NCBI GenBank assembly: GCA_016712985.1
Contig: JADJQA010000007.1
Coordinates: forward strand, 1 to 64,000
Source of the DNA: Sulfuritalea sp.
GTDB taxonomy: Bacteria > Pseudomonadota > Gammaproteobacteria > Burkholderiales > Rhodocyclaceae
Reading direction: 5' to 3'
DNA: 64,000 bases
Positions 45,430-53,717 of this stretch are shown here, piece after piece. Each line of letters begins with the position of its first letter. Within the stretch, counting starts at the first letter, position 1. Made by a program: the position numbers and the translations under genes. The notes below the pieces were generated by a model that did no database searches, was not told the DNA's origin, and saw nothing but the letters and a program-made list of their open reading frames with translations.

Positions 45430-48400
45430 GTCCGTAGCCCTTTTCGTAGGTGACGACGGACGACAGCCGGACCAGCAGGGTCTTGTTGCTTGTCGGGGCT
45501 TCGACCGTCTTGCGCAGCAACGGATCGAACAGGTCGGCGCTGCCGGAATCCGGGGTACCGATCTGGTCGGGCGTGTACTGGGCGGTAGCGATCACCTGGC
45601 TGCCCGCCGGCTTGGACGGATCGATCAGTTCCAGCCGCGGGCTGATCGTGTACTTGACGGTTTCATAGATCGAGACGGTCCGGTAGACCGGTTCGACCCG
45701 GTAGACCGGGACCTGCTGGTACACCGGGATCGGATTGAGACGGAAAATGTCCCACCAGTTGTAGGTGTTGTGGGAGAAAACCGGGTCGTAGCGCAGGAAG
45801 ATGTAGTTGTTGTACTGGAACTCCTCGTAGGTGTCGATCAGGAACTGCTTGGTGCCCTGTACCAGCCGGGTATTGTCGATATCCAGCACGATGGCGACGT
45901 CGCCGCCGCGCTCGGAGGCGAAGGCAAACGGGTTGATCCCGTGGCCGCCGCCGGCTTTGGTGGCGTCGCGGGCGAGCTTTTTGTCATAGACGCGGATCTC
46001 GGCGCCGGTGGCCTCTGCGGCATAGCCGAAGAGCAGGCTGCCGGCCCTGTTGCCTTCGTCGCTGATGTTCTTCGCCAGCTCGGTGGCGACGGTGCCGAAA
46101 TTCAGCCCGCCGGCCCCGCCGCCGGTAGGCAGATCCTTGTTGACCTGATAAAGGACTTTCTGCCCGTTGATGGTCACTGAATAGATCTCGCCTCCCGCGA
46201 CGTCCTGGTATCCGGAGGTTCCCTGCAGGTTCACGATCGCCTGGAAGTAGTGCGCGGCGCCGGTCCAGTCGACCGCGCTGGTGTAGGCCTGTGTCGCCGG
46301 CGTGCTCTCGAACGGATGGGCGCGAGTCCACTTCAGGTCGCCGAGGTCCACGACAGCTCCGCCATTCGTCACCGTGATCGTTCCGTCGCCATTGGCGACC
46401 GCGGTAACGCTGGAATGGGCGTCCTTGAAAGCCTTCGCGAGGAAAGCGGCGAGGCTCGCGGTTGCCGGACTCGTAAAGTCCGTTCCGACCTTGTAGCCCC
46501 CGGCTTGGGCGCCCGTGAAGCTCCAGACGTCGCCGGTGGTGAAACTGGACCCGTAGCCGGCCGTGTCTGGCGTGACGATCGTCTGCCAGTTGGGCGCCAA
46601 CGTGCCCTCGACAGTGGCCGTGGCCAACGGCGCGGCGACGACGACGTCCGCTGTGACGGTGAAGCCCGTCGGTCCGAAGATGAACAGGTCGGAACTGCCA
46701 CTCAAGACCGCGCTGTAGCCGGCCGTCGTGTTGGCTGCGCTGTTTATCTGCGCGATCAAGCCGTTCGTCGAGGTTGCGATAAAGGCGTGGCTGGGGTTGC
46801 TGCCACTGTCGATGACCGGCACCGTGAAGCTCGGATCCGACGCAATCCCGCTCAAGTCGAGATTCCACGCCTGCCCTTCGCGAATCGTGCCACCGAGGAC
46901 GATCCGGTAGGCCGGAGCGCTGGAGACGGTGAGTGCCGGGGCGAAGCTGCCGCCACTTGGCTTCACCGACAGAACGGCCGTGAAGCTGGCAGTGCCCGCA
47001 TTGCGCCAGATCGTCAGGAGGTGCGTGGCATCCTCGTAGGTTGCGGTGTATCCGGTCCCGTTCGCGTTGATTACGGCCAAAAGACCGCCCGTCCCGGTCG
47101 TCTTATCGTCCACTCCGGTCAAGGAGTTGCTGGTCACGTCAGGCGTCAAGGTCGTGCCGCCCAGCGCGATTTGCCAGTTGTCATCGCTGAGCGCGCTCAC
47201 GCCGGTCAGCGTGAGCCTGGCCGCCGCCGTAGCCGTGGCAGACAGCGTGCCGTCATCCGGCTGCGCCGTGACGACCAGACCACCAACCTGGCGGTCGCCG
47301 GTCCAGGTGGGCTTGAAGGTGAAGGTAATCTTGCCGTCGCCATTGTCCACAACACTTGTGAACGGATCGGCAGGGCCGGAGAGAGCGCTGAACTGTGCGG
47401 CCAGGTCGGCGGCGATGTCCGCCACCGTTTCGAGGAGTCCCACAACGTCCGCGGCACGTACCGGAACATTCTCGCCCATCGTCTGGCCACCGACGGTAAG
47501 CGCCCAATACTCGCCCTGGTGCGGCGTGCCGCCGAGCTGCACATCGATCGTCGTCCAGTTGACCGAGGTCACCGTTGCCGGAATCGGCACGGCGCCCGTG
47601 ACGATCGAGGTGCCCGCCGACGCAGCGACGATGACGTCCGGGGACGTGACAGTGAAGCCCACCGGGCCAAAGATAAAGAAGCTGGCGCCTGTGCCTGCAT
47701 CGGTGACTGCGGAGATGTCATACCCAGTCTGCGCGTTAACCAGGTCGGCAAGGGATGCGGCAACCTGGTTGAAGGACAGAGTCGAACCGAGGGCGATTGG
47801 ATAGCTCGGATCCGTGACCGCTCCGCTCAGGTCGAGCTTCCACGCCTGCCCTTCGCGAATCGTGCCACCGAGGACGACCCGGTAGGCAGGAGCACTGTTC
47901 ACGACAGGGTTCGCCGTTGCATTCACCGACAAGGTGGCCGTGAAGGCGATGGAACCCGTAGTGCGCCAGATGGTGAGGATGCTGGACGCGTAGGTCGCGG
48001 TGTAAGTCCCGGTCCCGTTGATCTTCGTGAGCAGATCGCCCGCCTTGGCGTCCACTCCGACAAACGAGTTGTCATCCACGAGCAGATCCGCCACGCCGGT
48101 CAGTGCCAGCTTCCAATCGTCAGTGGCCAAGGCGCTCACGCCGGTCAGTGTGAGGCTGGCAACCGCAGTGGCCGTGGCCGACAGCGTGCCGTCATCCGGC
48201 TGCGCCGTGACGACCAGACCCCCGACCTGGCGATCTCCGGTCCAGTCGGAATTGAAGGTGAAGGTGATCTTGCCGGCACCGTCGTCCACGACGTTCGAGA
48301 ATTGCAGGCCGGCACCGGTAACGGCACCGAACTGCGATCTCAAGTCGTCGGCGATCGTGATCGGCGTGTCGCCGAGCGACACGGTGCGTTCGTATTTCTG

Positions 48401-48853
48401 GCCGGCAACCGTCAAAGACCACTTCTCACCCTCGTGCGGGGTGCCGCCGAGCAGCACGGCGACCGCCTGGCCCGCCTGCCGGCCCGTGATCGTCGCGCTG
48501 CCCTGCGGGTTCACGCCGTTGATCGTGATGGCCACCGTGACGCCCGTTGCGGCGACAGAGTTGAATTCGATGACATGGCCGGTGCCGCCAACGTCCTTGA
48601 CCGCGCCGCTGAAAGCCGCCTTCGCGAGTTCGGTCCGGAATGCCGCCGCGATCAAGTCCAGACTGGTGAGCCCGGTCACCGCCGCAGTGGTCACCAATGC
48701 ATCGTTGATCTTGATCGTCCATGTGTCCGCCGACGACAACCCGGATCCGTCGAGGTCAATGGTCACGTTCGACAGCAGCAGCGGCGTGCCGGTCGAATTC
48801 GTCGCCGTCGTCGACCGCGTCACCGCACCGGCGTTGGCGACCTGGTGCTGCAC
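45386..48853 (-). CDS. Giant protein fragment 6 (type B repeats with a recent tandem duplication)
   Basis: 1155 residues with about nine type B units (GGTPHEGEKWSLTVAGQ, GGTIREGQAWKLDLSG, GGTPHQGEYWALTVGGQ, GGTIREGQAWNLDLSG). Two neighbouring stretches of about 320 residues are nearly identical (shared QPDDGTLSATATA, WTGDRQVGGLVVTA, APAYR(V/I)VLGGTIREGQ), unlike the divergent units elsewhere. Near residues 1040-1065 there is a Pro/Tyr/Val-rich run, PVYQQVPVYRVEPVYRTVS, which has no counterpart in the rest of the protein. Authentic reading ends at EKGYG near 45430, where one missing base leads to TILPYVAAGLDYNL in the next frame. Confidence 0.78.
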   Translation of the reverse strand: MQHQVANAGAVTRSTTATNSTGTPLLLSNVTIDLDGSGLSSADTWTIKINDALVTTAAVTGLTSLDLIAAAFRTELAKAAFSGAVKDVGGTGHVIEFNSVAATGVTVAITINGVNPQGSATITGRQAGQAVAVLLGGTPHEGEKWSLTVAGQKYERTVSLGDTPITIADDLRSQFGAVTGAGLQFSNVVDDGAGKITFTFNSDWTGDRQVGGLVVTAQPDDGTLSATATAVASLTLTGVSALATDDWKLALTGVADLLVDDNSFVGVDAKAGDLLTKINGTGTYTATYASSILTIWRTTGSIAFTATLSVNATANPVVNSAPAYRVVLGGTIREGQAWKLDLSGAVTDPSYPIALGSTLSFNQVAASLADLVNAQTGYDISAVTDAGTGASFFIFGPVGFTVTSPDVIVAASAGTSIVTGAVPIPATVTSVNWTTIDVQLGGTPHQGEYWALTVGGQTMGENVPVRAADVVGLLETVADIAADLAAQFSALSGPADPFTSVVDNGDGKITFTFKPTWTGDRQVGGLVVTAQPDDGTLSATATAAARLTLTGVSALSDDNWQIALGGTTLTPDVTSNSLTGVDDKTTGTGGLLAVINANGTGYTATYEDATHLLTIWRNAGTASFTAVLSVKPSGGSFAPALTVSSAPAYRIVLGGTIREGQAWNLDLSGIASDPSFTVPVIDSGSNPSHAFIATSTNGLIAQINSAANTTAGYSAVLSGSSDLFIFGPTGFTVTADVVVAAPLATATVEGTLAPNWQTIVTPDTAGYGSSFTTGDVWSFTGAQAGGYKVGTDFTSPATASLAAFLAKAFKDAHSSVTAVANGDGTITVTNGGAVVDLGDLKWTRAHPFESTPATQAYTSAVDWTGAAHYFQAIVNLQGTSGYQDVAGGEIYSVTINGQKVLYQVNKDLPTGGGAGGLNFGTVATELAKNISDEGNRAGSLLFGYAAEATGAEIRVYDKKLARDATKAGGGHGINPFAFASERGGDVAIVLDIDNTRLVQGTKQFLIDTYEEFQYNNYIFLRYDPVFSHNTYNWWDIFRLNPIPVYQQVPVYRVEPVYRTVSIYETVKYTISPRLELIDPSKPAGSQVIATAQYTPDQIGTPDSGSADLFDPLLRKTVEAPTSNKTLLVRLSSVVTYEKGYGRQSCPMLPRASTTT
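46860..48260 (-). repeat. Recent tandem duplication inside the type B field, unit about 0.95 kb
   Basis: The string gacagcgtgccgtcatccgg occurs at 47241 and again at 48180, and ctgcccttcgcgaatcgtgc near 46871 and again near 47846. Long stretches around both pairs are almost identical in DNA, not only in protein. Spacing is about 940-975 bases. Confidence 0.8.
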
Positions 48854-51800
48854 ACCGTCGGGTTGGCCGGTGGTGTCGGTGCGACCCCTCGAGCGTGAAG
48901 CCCGAGGTGGTATTGCCGATCGTCAGCGTGACGTGAATCCCGTCAGACTTCGTCTCCGCCGTGGGATCGCTTGCGGTATAGCCCCTGATGTAGCCGTCGG
49001 TCTGGGCCTGTTCGATCAGGCCCTTGAGTTCCTGCGCGATACTCAACAGGGTGGCCGTGTCGCTGGCGGGTGCGGAGGCGTAGTCGCGGTAGCCGATGCC
49101 GAGCTTCCAGACATCGCCCATCTTGACCTTGCCCGTCAACTCGTAGGTGACCGACTGGTAATACGGGTTCGAATCGAGGAAGCTCTCGGTTGTATTGGCC
49201 GAATCAAAGGGCGTGCTGGCCTGCTTGATCACCAACAGGGGGGTCGGGTTCGCGTCCACGCTGAACCGGTAGATGTCGTAAGTATCGTTGCCCTGGCCGG
49301 TGATCCGGACATAAGGCGTGCTGGAGTCGATGATGCCGTCGCCGATGTTCGAATCGAAGAACGTGAAGAAATTGACGCCCTTGTCGGTGCCGGCTTCGAG
49401 GTTCTGTCCGCTGCCCGTGGTCAGAACCCCGGTGCTCGACTCCTGGGCGGTGGGATTGTTGCCGGTCTCATCCTCGGCCAGGGGTTGCGGCACGAACAGG
49501 AAGCTGCTCTTGGTGTGCTGCTCGATGGACACGTTCAAATCGTAGTCGGCGCCCTTGGGCACGCCGTCCTGGCCCCAGGCGGAAACCTCGACGTAGTAGG
49601 TGCCGGCCTCCTTGATCGTGTAGGAGAGCGAATTGTCGTAGGCATAACCCCAGATCACCGGCTTGCTGCCGGGGTCGGCGAAACCGAAGACGCCGGTGGT
49701 CAGCAGGTTCGGCTGTTTCGGCTGATCCGGGTCGAGCGGATCCTTGAGTTCCCACAGGCGCAGCAGGCTGGCCCAGCGCACCGAGTCGCCGGGCTGGTAG
49801 CCGCGGTCGATGTCGAAGACGACCTTGACACCGTTACCGCCAGCGGCCGTCAGCATCGTCTGGTCGACCCGGAACGAATAGAAGTCGGCGTTTCCGTCGC
49901 CGGTCCCCTGCACCGTCAGGTGCGGAATGCTCGTCGCGTTGGCGATATTGGCGTTGGAGTTGATGTTCCATTTCGCCGTGTCGAGGTCCTGCGCGAGGAA
50001 CACCGAATCGTGGACGTCCTTCTGCTCGCGGCTTGTCGAGGTGCCGAAGTCGCCGATGAAAATGACATCCTTGGTCTTTCCGCCCTCGCTGACCAGGACA
50101 TACACGCTGAAGGGATCGCTTCTGGTGACCTTCAGGTAATCGCTGCCGTCGTAGGGGCTGGCGGTACCCGGTGCCACCGTGTTGATCGCGTCGGTCAGGC
50201 CTTGTGCGATCGCGGCGAAGGTGGTCTTGCCGCTGACCGCGGCGCTGACCGGCGCCGTCAAGGGATTGGTGCTGATCAGATAAACGGTCCAGGTCTGGCC
50301 GCTGATCGGCTGTTCGGCGCCGCCAAGGACCGCGGTGCCGGAGGCTGTCCCTCCGGACGGCGGGGCAGAGAAGCTGACCGTGGGCGCCTTCGAGTAACCC
50401 GACCCAGGGTTGGTGATCGTGACCACGGTGACCCTTCCGGCGGCGATGACGGCGGTGCCGGTGGCCGTCGTGCCGCCGGCCGGTGCCGCGGAGAAGGTGA
50501 CCGTGGGCGCCGTCGAGTAACCCGATCCGCCATCGGCGATCGTCACCGAGCTGACCAGTCCGGCGGCGGGCGCCAGACCGAGGCGGAAGCGCGTGGTGGT
50601 GACCTGCGTCATGGCCCCGGAACCGATGCGCTCGACCTCGCTGGGCTCGATGACATCGGTGGACCCGCCACTCTGGAGGATCAGGACGCCGGGCGCGTCG
50701 TTGTCCAGGACCGTCACGTCGATGGAATCCGGAGCGGTGATCTCGCGGTTGCCGCCGGCCACGTAGGCGTACTCGAAGCTGACGAAATCGTTGGTGATCG
50801 CGACACGGGCGCCGGGCTCGGCGCCGACGACGGCCGGGGTGATCGAGAAGCTCAGGTCGAACCTGCCAAGCCGATCGATCGTCACCAGACGGCTGCCATC
50901 ATCGTCCGCGCCTGTCGTCGCCGGATCGCCGTCGTCGGAAGCGACGCGAACCGTGTAGGCAGCGGCGGGAATCTGCGATCCGATGTCGTCGAGAACGGCC
51001 TGCAGCGACTCGCCATCAACGACCTTGTGCGTGGCACGGGTGATCCAGCCGTCGGCATTGAGGACGAGCGTCCAGGTCTCGCCCGTGGTCGGCTTGCCGG
51101 TAAAGTCGAGCGCGGACCGGTCCGGGCGGATTCCAAGCGTGATATCCCAGGCCGCGCCCTGGGCGACCGGCAGGGCCGGCGAGGTCGGGGGTGCGGGCGT
51201 CGCCGGGACGTTCGCGAGGTCGAGGACCAGCCTGGACCAGTAGTCCGCGCTTTCCGTGCTGTCGCTGCTCTTGTTCGTGCCTCTTTGTACCGTCCCGCCC
51301 GCGTCGGAGACTCCCACCTCCGAGGCGGACCGGGCAAGATTGACCTTGACGGTGAATGGCGTGCCGTCGGTGGTGTACACGACGACGAAATCGCCGCCAG
51401 TCAGGCCCGTCACCTGTGCGCGGCTCTGCAGATTGGTGCCGGTCGCGGCAATCCGAACCTTGAACAGCGTGGCTGGCGAGGACTCGATCTCGATGGTCGC
51501 ATCGTCATCATCGGGCGTGACCGTGATCTGGTTCAGCACGTTCAAGGTCACATCCGTCGAATCGACCAGCCCCTTCAGCGCGGTTTCCAGACCCTTCGCG
51601 ACCTCGGCCAGCGTGTCGCCTTCCGCCACCTTGTAGGTGACCGGCTTGTCATTGAGCGTGAGGGTCCACAAATCGTCCTTGTTCGGCGTGCCGCTGAGCT
51701 TGATGGTGGCGCGGGTGTATTGCGCCGCGAACCGCGTACCGCCCTGATTGATGACATTTGCCAGCCCGGCGGCGACGTTGGCCAGCAATTCCGCGTTCGA

Positions 51801-53717
51801 ACTGCCCGGGATCGCCTGCCGGGTGTAGCTGAACTCCACGCCATCGAGGATCGCGGTCCATACGGCGCCGACTGGCGCGGCCGTGCCATCCTCCAGGAGA
51901 TCCGCAAGCTCGGCCTTCGCCTGCGTCCATGCCTTCTCGCTGCCCGCGGCTTCCGTGTAACCCAATTGGGAGCCGGAACCGATAAGGGCCGTGCCAGCGG
52001 AGCCGCCGGAAACCAGGAAGCTGACCGAGATCAACTGGTTGATCGTCGTGCTGATGCTGCTGATGGTGATGGCGCCGGCGGCGCTGACGGCCTTCAGGCC
52101 ATCCTTGCCATTGATCGCCGCAGCGAGCGCCGACGCGATCGACGTGAGCGTCTCGGACACCGCGACCTGATGGTAGTAGACCTTGCCGTTGGCCTTGAGC
52201 GCCCAGGTCTCGCCCTCTGCGGCCAGGCCACCAAGCATGACCGTCACGCCGGTGTAGGGCGTGAGCAGATCGGTGCGGAAAGCCGGGCCTTCGACGATGA
52301 TGCTGTCGCCGCTGGTCGTCGCGGTGAATTTGCCGTTCGGGTCGCCCTTGAGCTTGGCGGCCAGTCCCTCGGCCACGCCCTGGGTGGTGACGCCGAGGAA
52401 GCTGTTCACATCGGCCGGATCGATCACATGGGTGATCCGCGAGTAGTGGGTGCCCTCCTTGTCGGCGTCATTTACGGCGCGAACGGTGATCTTTCGCGCG
52501 ACGTTCCAGTCGGTGGTCGTGAAGGTCAGCGTGACTGCACCGGTCACGGACACATCCTGGACCTTGGTCACGATGACCTGCCCGTCGGCGCCGAGCGTCA
52601 CCCGAACCGCTCCGGTGGGCTGCTTGGTCAGCACCACCCAGTAATCGTCCGTCTTGAGCGAACCCGGTGCGTCGGGATCGGTGCCGCTGGCGCCGGGGCC
52701 TTCCTTTGTTCCACCTTCGGCAACGGTCGGGCTGAGCGGGTTGAAGTCCGAGCCCGGCAGATTGCTGTAGGGTGCGATCAGCACCGATGCCGCATCGTCG
52801 TCCACCACGGTGGCCACCAGACTGAGCACGGCCAGGCCATCGTAGGCGTCGCCGTCCTGGACACTGCCGCCCTGCTGGGAACCGTGGGTAATGATGTACC
52901 CATTGGTGCCCTCGGCGATCTTGTCGTCGGGCGCGAAGACGTAGACCGTCTGCGGCTTGAACCAGTTGCTGCGGGTGAAGAACAGGCTTATCGCATTTTC
53001 ATTGGCAGTCAGCGCGTTGTTCTCGGTGTTCAACGCAAGGCCCCTGCCGCCGGCCTTGCTGACACTTTCCGCCAGCGCCACGGGTTTGGCCCTGACGGTC
53101 ACGTCCTCCTCGGGCGCCCGGCTCAGCACCACCTGGTAGCTGTTGACGATCAGGCTGGCGGCCGCCGAGGTGTTCTCGAACACGCGCAGCGGGCCCGCCA
53201 GGGGCAGCACGACGACGTCGGCCTCGTCGTTGTCGCGAACGTCCACGGCGACGTCCGCGACGAAGGCGTTCTTGTAGTTCGGGTCGTCAGTGGTCGTGGT
53301 TTGCACGACCAGTCCGCTGTGGCCCTCCAGCTTGTTGCTGACGACCGTGACTTCCTTGCCGTTGCTGCCGCCGACATGGAAGTTGTCGCTGCCCAGGCCG
53401 CCGACGACTTCGAGCGCGACACTCGCGCTGGTGCTCTGAATGTAGAAGCGGTCGTTGCCTTCGATCGCGTCGAGCACGATGCGCTCCAGGCCGGTGTAGG
53501 TGATGAACAGGCCGGCGCCGTAGATGCCCTTGTCGTTGATGACGAAGTCGTCGCCGAACTCGGTGCCGATGACCGTCAGCGTGTCGAAGCCGTCGCCGCC
53601 GTCGATGCGCACCGGCGCATTGACCGTGTACGCGACGAAGTCTGCGCCCTGACCGCCGTTGATGTTGGTGTACGGCGCTTTGGGATCTTTCGGGTCAACC
53701 TTGACGAAGGCGCGCAC
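48756..53717 (-). CDS. Giant protein fragment 5 (Calx-beta-like, type B and PPC-like modules)
   Basis: 1653 residues. It starts with an RTX-derived module (GLGSDNFHVGG). Two Calx-beta-like modules follow: YQVVLSRAPEEDVTVRA with FTRSNWFKPQTVYVFAPDD (from ~195), and YWVVLTKQPTGAVRVTLG with FTTTDWNVARKITVRAVND (from ~362). Type B repeats begin near residue 485 (LGGLAAEGETWALKANGK). Around residues 1060-1125 a short pair DGGSGYSTAPTVTFSAAP / NPGSGYSKAPTVSFSAPP repeats. Residues ~1260-1480 hold two pre-peptidase C-terminal-like sandwiches (TYYVEVSAWGQDG; DTYDIYRFSVDANP). At 48885-48888 an extra base in a C-run (plus strand) shifts the frame; correct reading continues LEGRTDTTGQPDGVQHQVA. Confidence 0.8.
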   Translation of the reverse strand: MRAFVKVDPKDPKAPYTNINGGQGADFVAYTVNAPVRIDGGDGFDTLTVIGTEFGDDFVINDKGIYGAGLFITYTGLERIVLDAIEGNDRFYIQSTSASVALEVVGGLGSDNFHVGGSNGKEVTVVSNKLEGHSGLVVQTTTTDDPNYKNAFVADVAVDVRDNDEADVVVLPLAGPLRVFENTSAAASLIVNSYQVVLSRAPEEDVTVRAKPVALAESVSKAGGRGLALNTENNALTANENAISLFFTRSNWFKPQTVYVFAPDDKIAEGTNGYIITHGSQQGGSVQDGDAYDGLAVLSLVATVVDDDAASVLIAPYSNLPGSDFNPLSPTVAEGGTKEGPGASGTDPDAPGSLKTDDYWVVLTKQPTGAVRVTLGADGQVIVTKVQDVSVTGAVTLTFTTTDWNVARKITVRAVNDADKEGTHYSRITHVIDPADVNSFLGVTTQGVAEGLAAKLKGDPNGKFTATTSGDSIIVEGPAFRTDLLTPYTGVTVMLGGLAAEGETWALKANGKVYYHQVAVSETLTSIASALAAAINGKDGLKAVSAAGAITISSISTTINQLISVSFLVSGGSAGTALIGSGSQLGYTEAAGSEKAWTQAKAELADLLEDGTAAPVGAVWTAILDGVEFSYTRQAIPGSSNAELLANVAAGLANVINQGGTRFAAQYTRATIKLSGTPNKDDLWTLTLNDKPVTYKVAEGDTLAEVAKGLETALKGLVDSTDVTLNVLNQITVTPDDDDATIEIESSPATLFKVRIAATGTNLQSRAQVTGLTGGDFVVVYTTDGTPFTVKVNLARSASEVGVSDAGGTVQRGTNKSSDSTESADYWSRLVLDLANVPATPAPPTSPALPVAQGAAWDITLGIRPDRSALDFTGKPTTGETWTLVLNADGWITRATHKVVDGESLQAVLDDIGSQIPAAAYTVRVASDDGDPATTGADDDGSRLVTIDRLGRFDLSFSITPAVVGAEPGARVAITNDFVSFEYAYVAGGNREITAPDSIDVTVLDNDAPGVLILQSGGSTDVIEPSEVERIGSGAMTQVTTTRFRLGLAPAAGLVSSVTIADGGSGYSTAPTVTFSAAPAGGTTATGTAVIAAGRVTVVTITNPGSGYSKAPTVSFSAPPSGGTASGTAVLGGAEQPISGQTWTVYLISTNPLTAPVSAAVSGKTTFAAIAQGLTDAINTVAPGTASPYDGSDYLKVTRSDPFSVYVLVSEGGKTKDVIFIGDFGTSTSREQKDVHDSVFLAQDLDTAKWNINSNANIANATSIPHLTVQGTGDGNADFYSFRVDQTMLTAAGGNGVKVVFDIDRGYQPGDSVRWASLLRLWELKDPLDPDQPKQPNLLTTGVFGFADPGSKPVIWGYAYDNSLSYTIKEAGTYYVEVSAWGQDGVPKGADYDLNVSIEQHTKSSFLFVPQPLAEDETGNNPTAQESSTGVLTTGSGQNLEAGTDKGVNFFTFFDSNIGDGIIDSSTPYVRITGQGNDTYDIYRFSVDANPTPLLVIKQASTPFDSANTTESFLDSNPYYQSVTYELTGKVKMGDVWKLGIGYRDYASAPASDTATLLSIAQELKGLIEQAQTDGYIRGYTASDPTAETKSDGIHVTLTIGNTTSGFTLEGSHRHHRPTRRCAAPGRQRRCGDAVDDGDEFDRHAAAAVERDH

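Larger units (their letters stand above)
23300..52300 (-). repeat. Type B repeat field (about 75 units by eye)
   Basis: Each unit is 70-130 residues. Consensus parts: GTPVxGETWTVTLNG, a strand YxYTV, then AGDTLAxIAxxLAxAIN (helix), then FTAxAxGxTLVIVNRxGTAF and a closing strand. The signature Trp of GETW and the Asn of AIN are the most constant positions. The field is interrupted by Calx-beta-like, RTX-derived and unique sections. The count was made by eye from the GETW-type starts. Confidence 0.8.
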
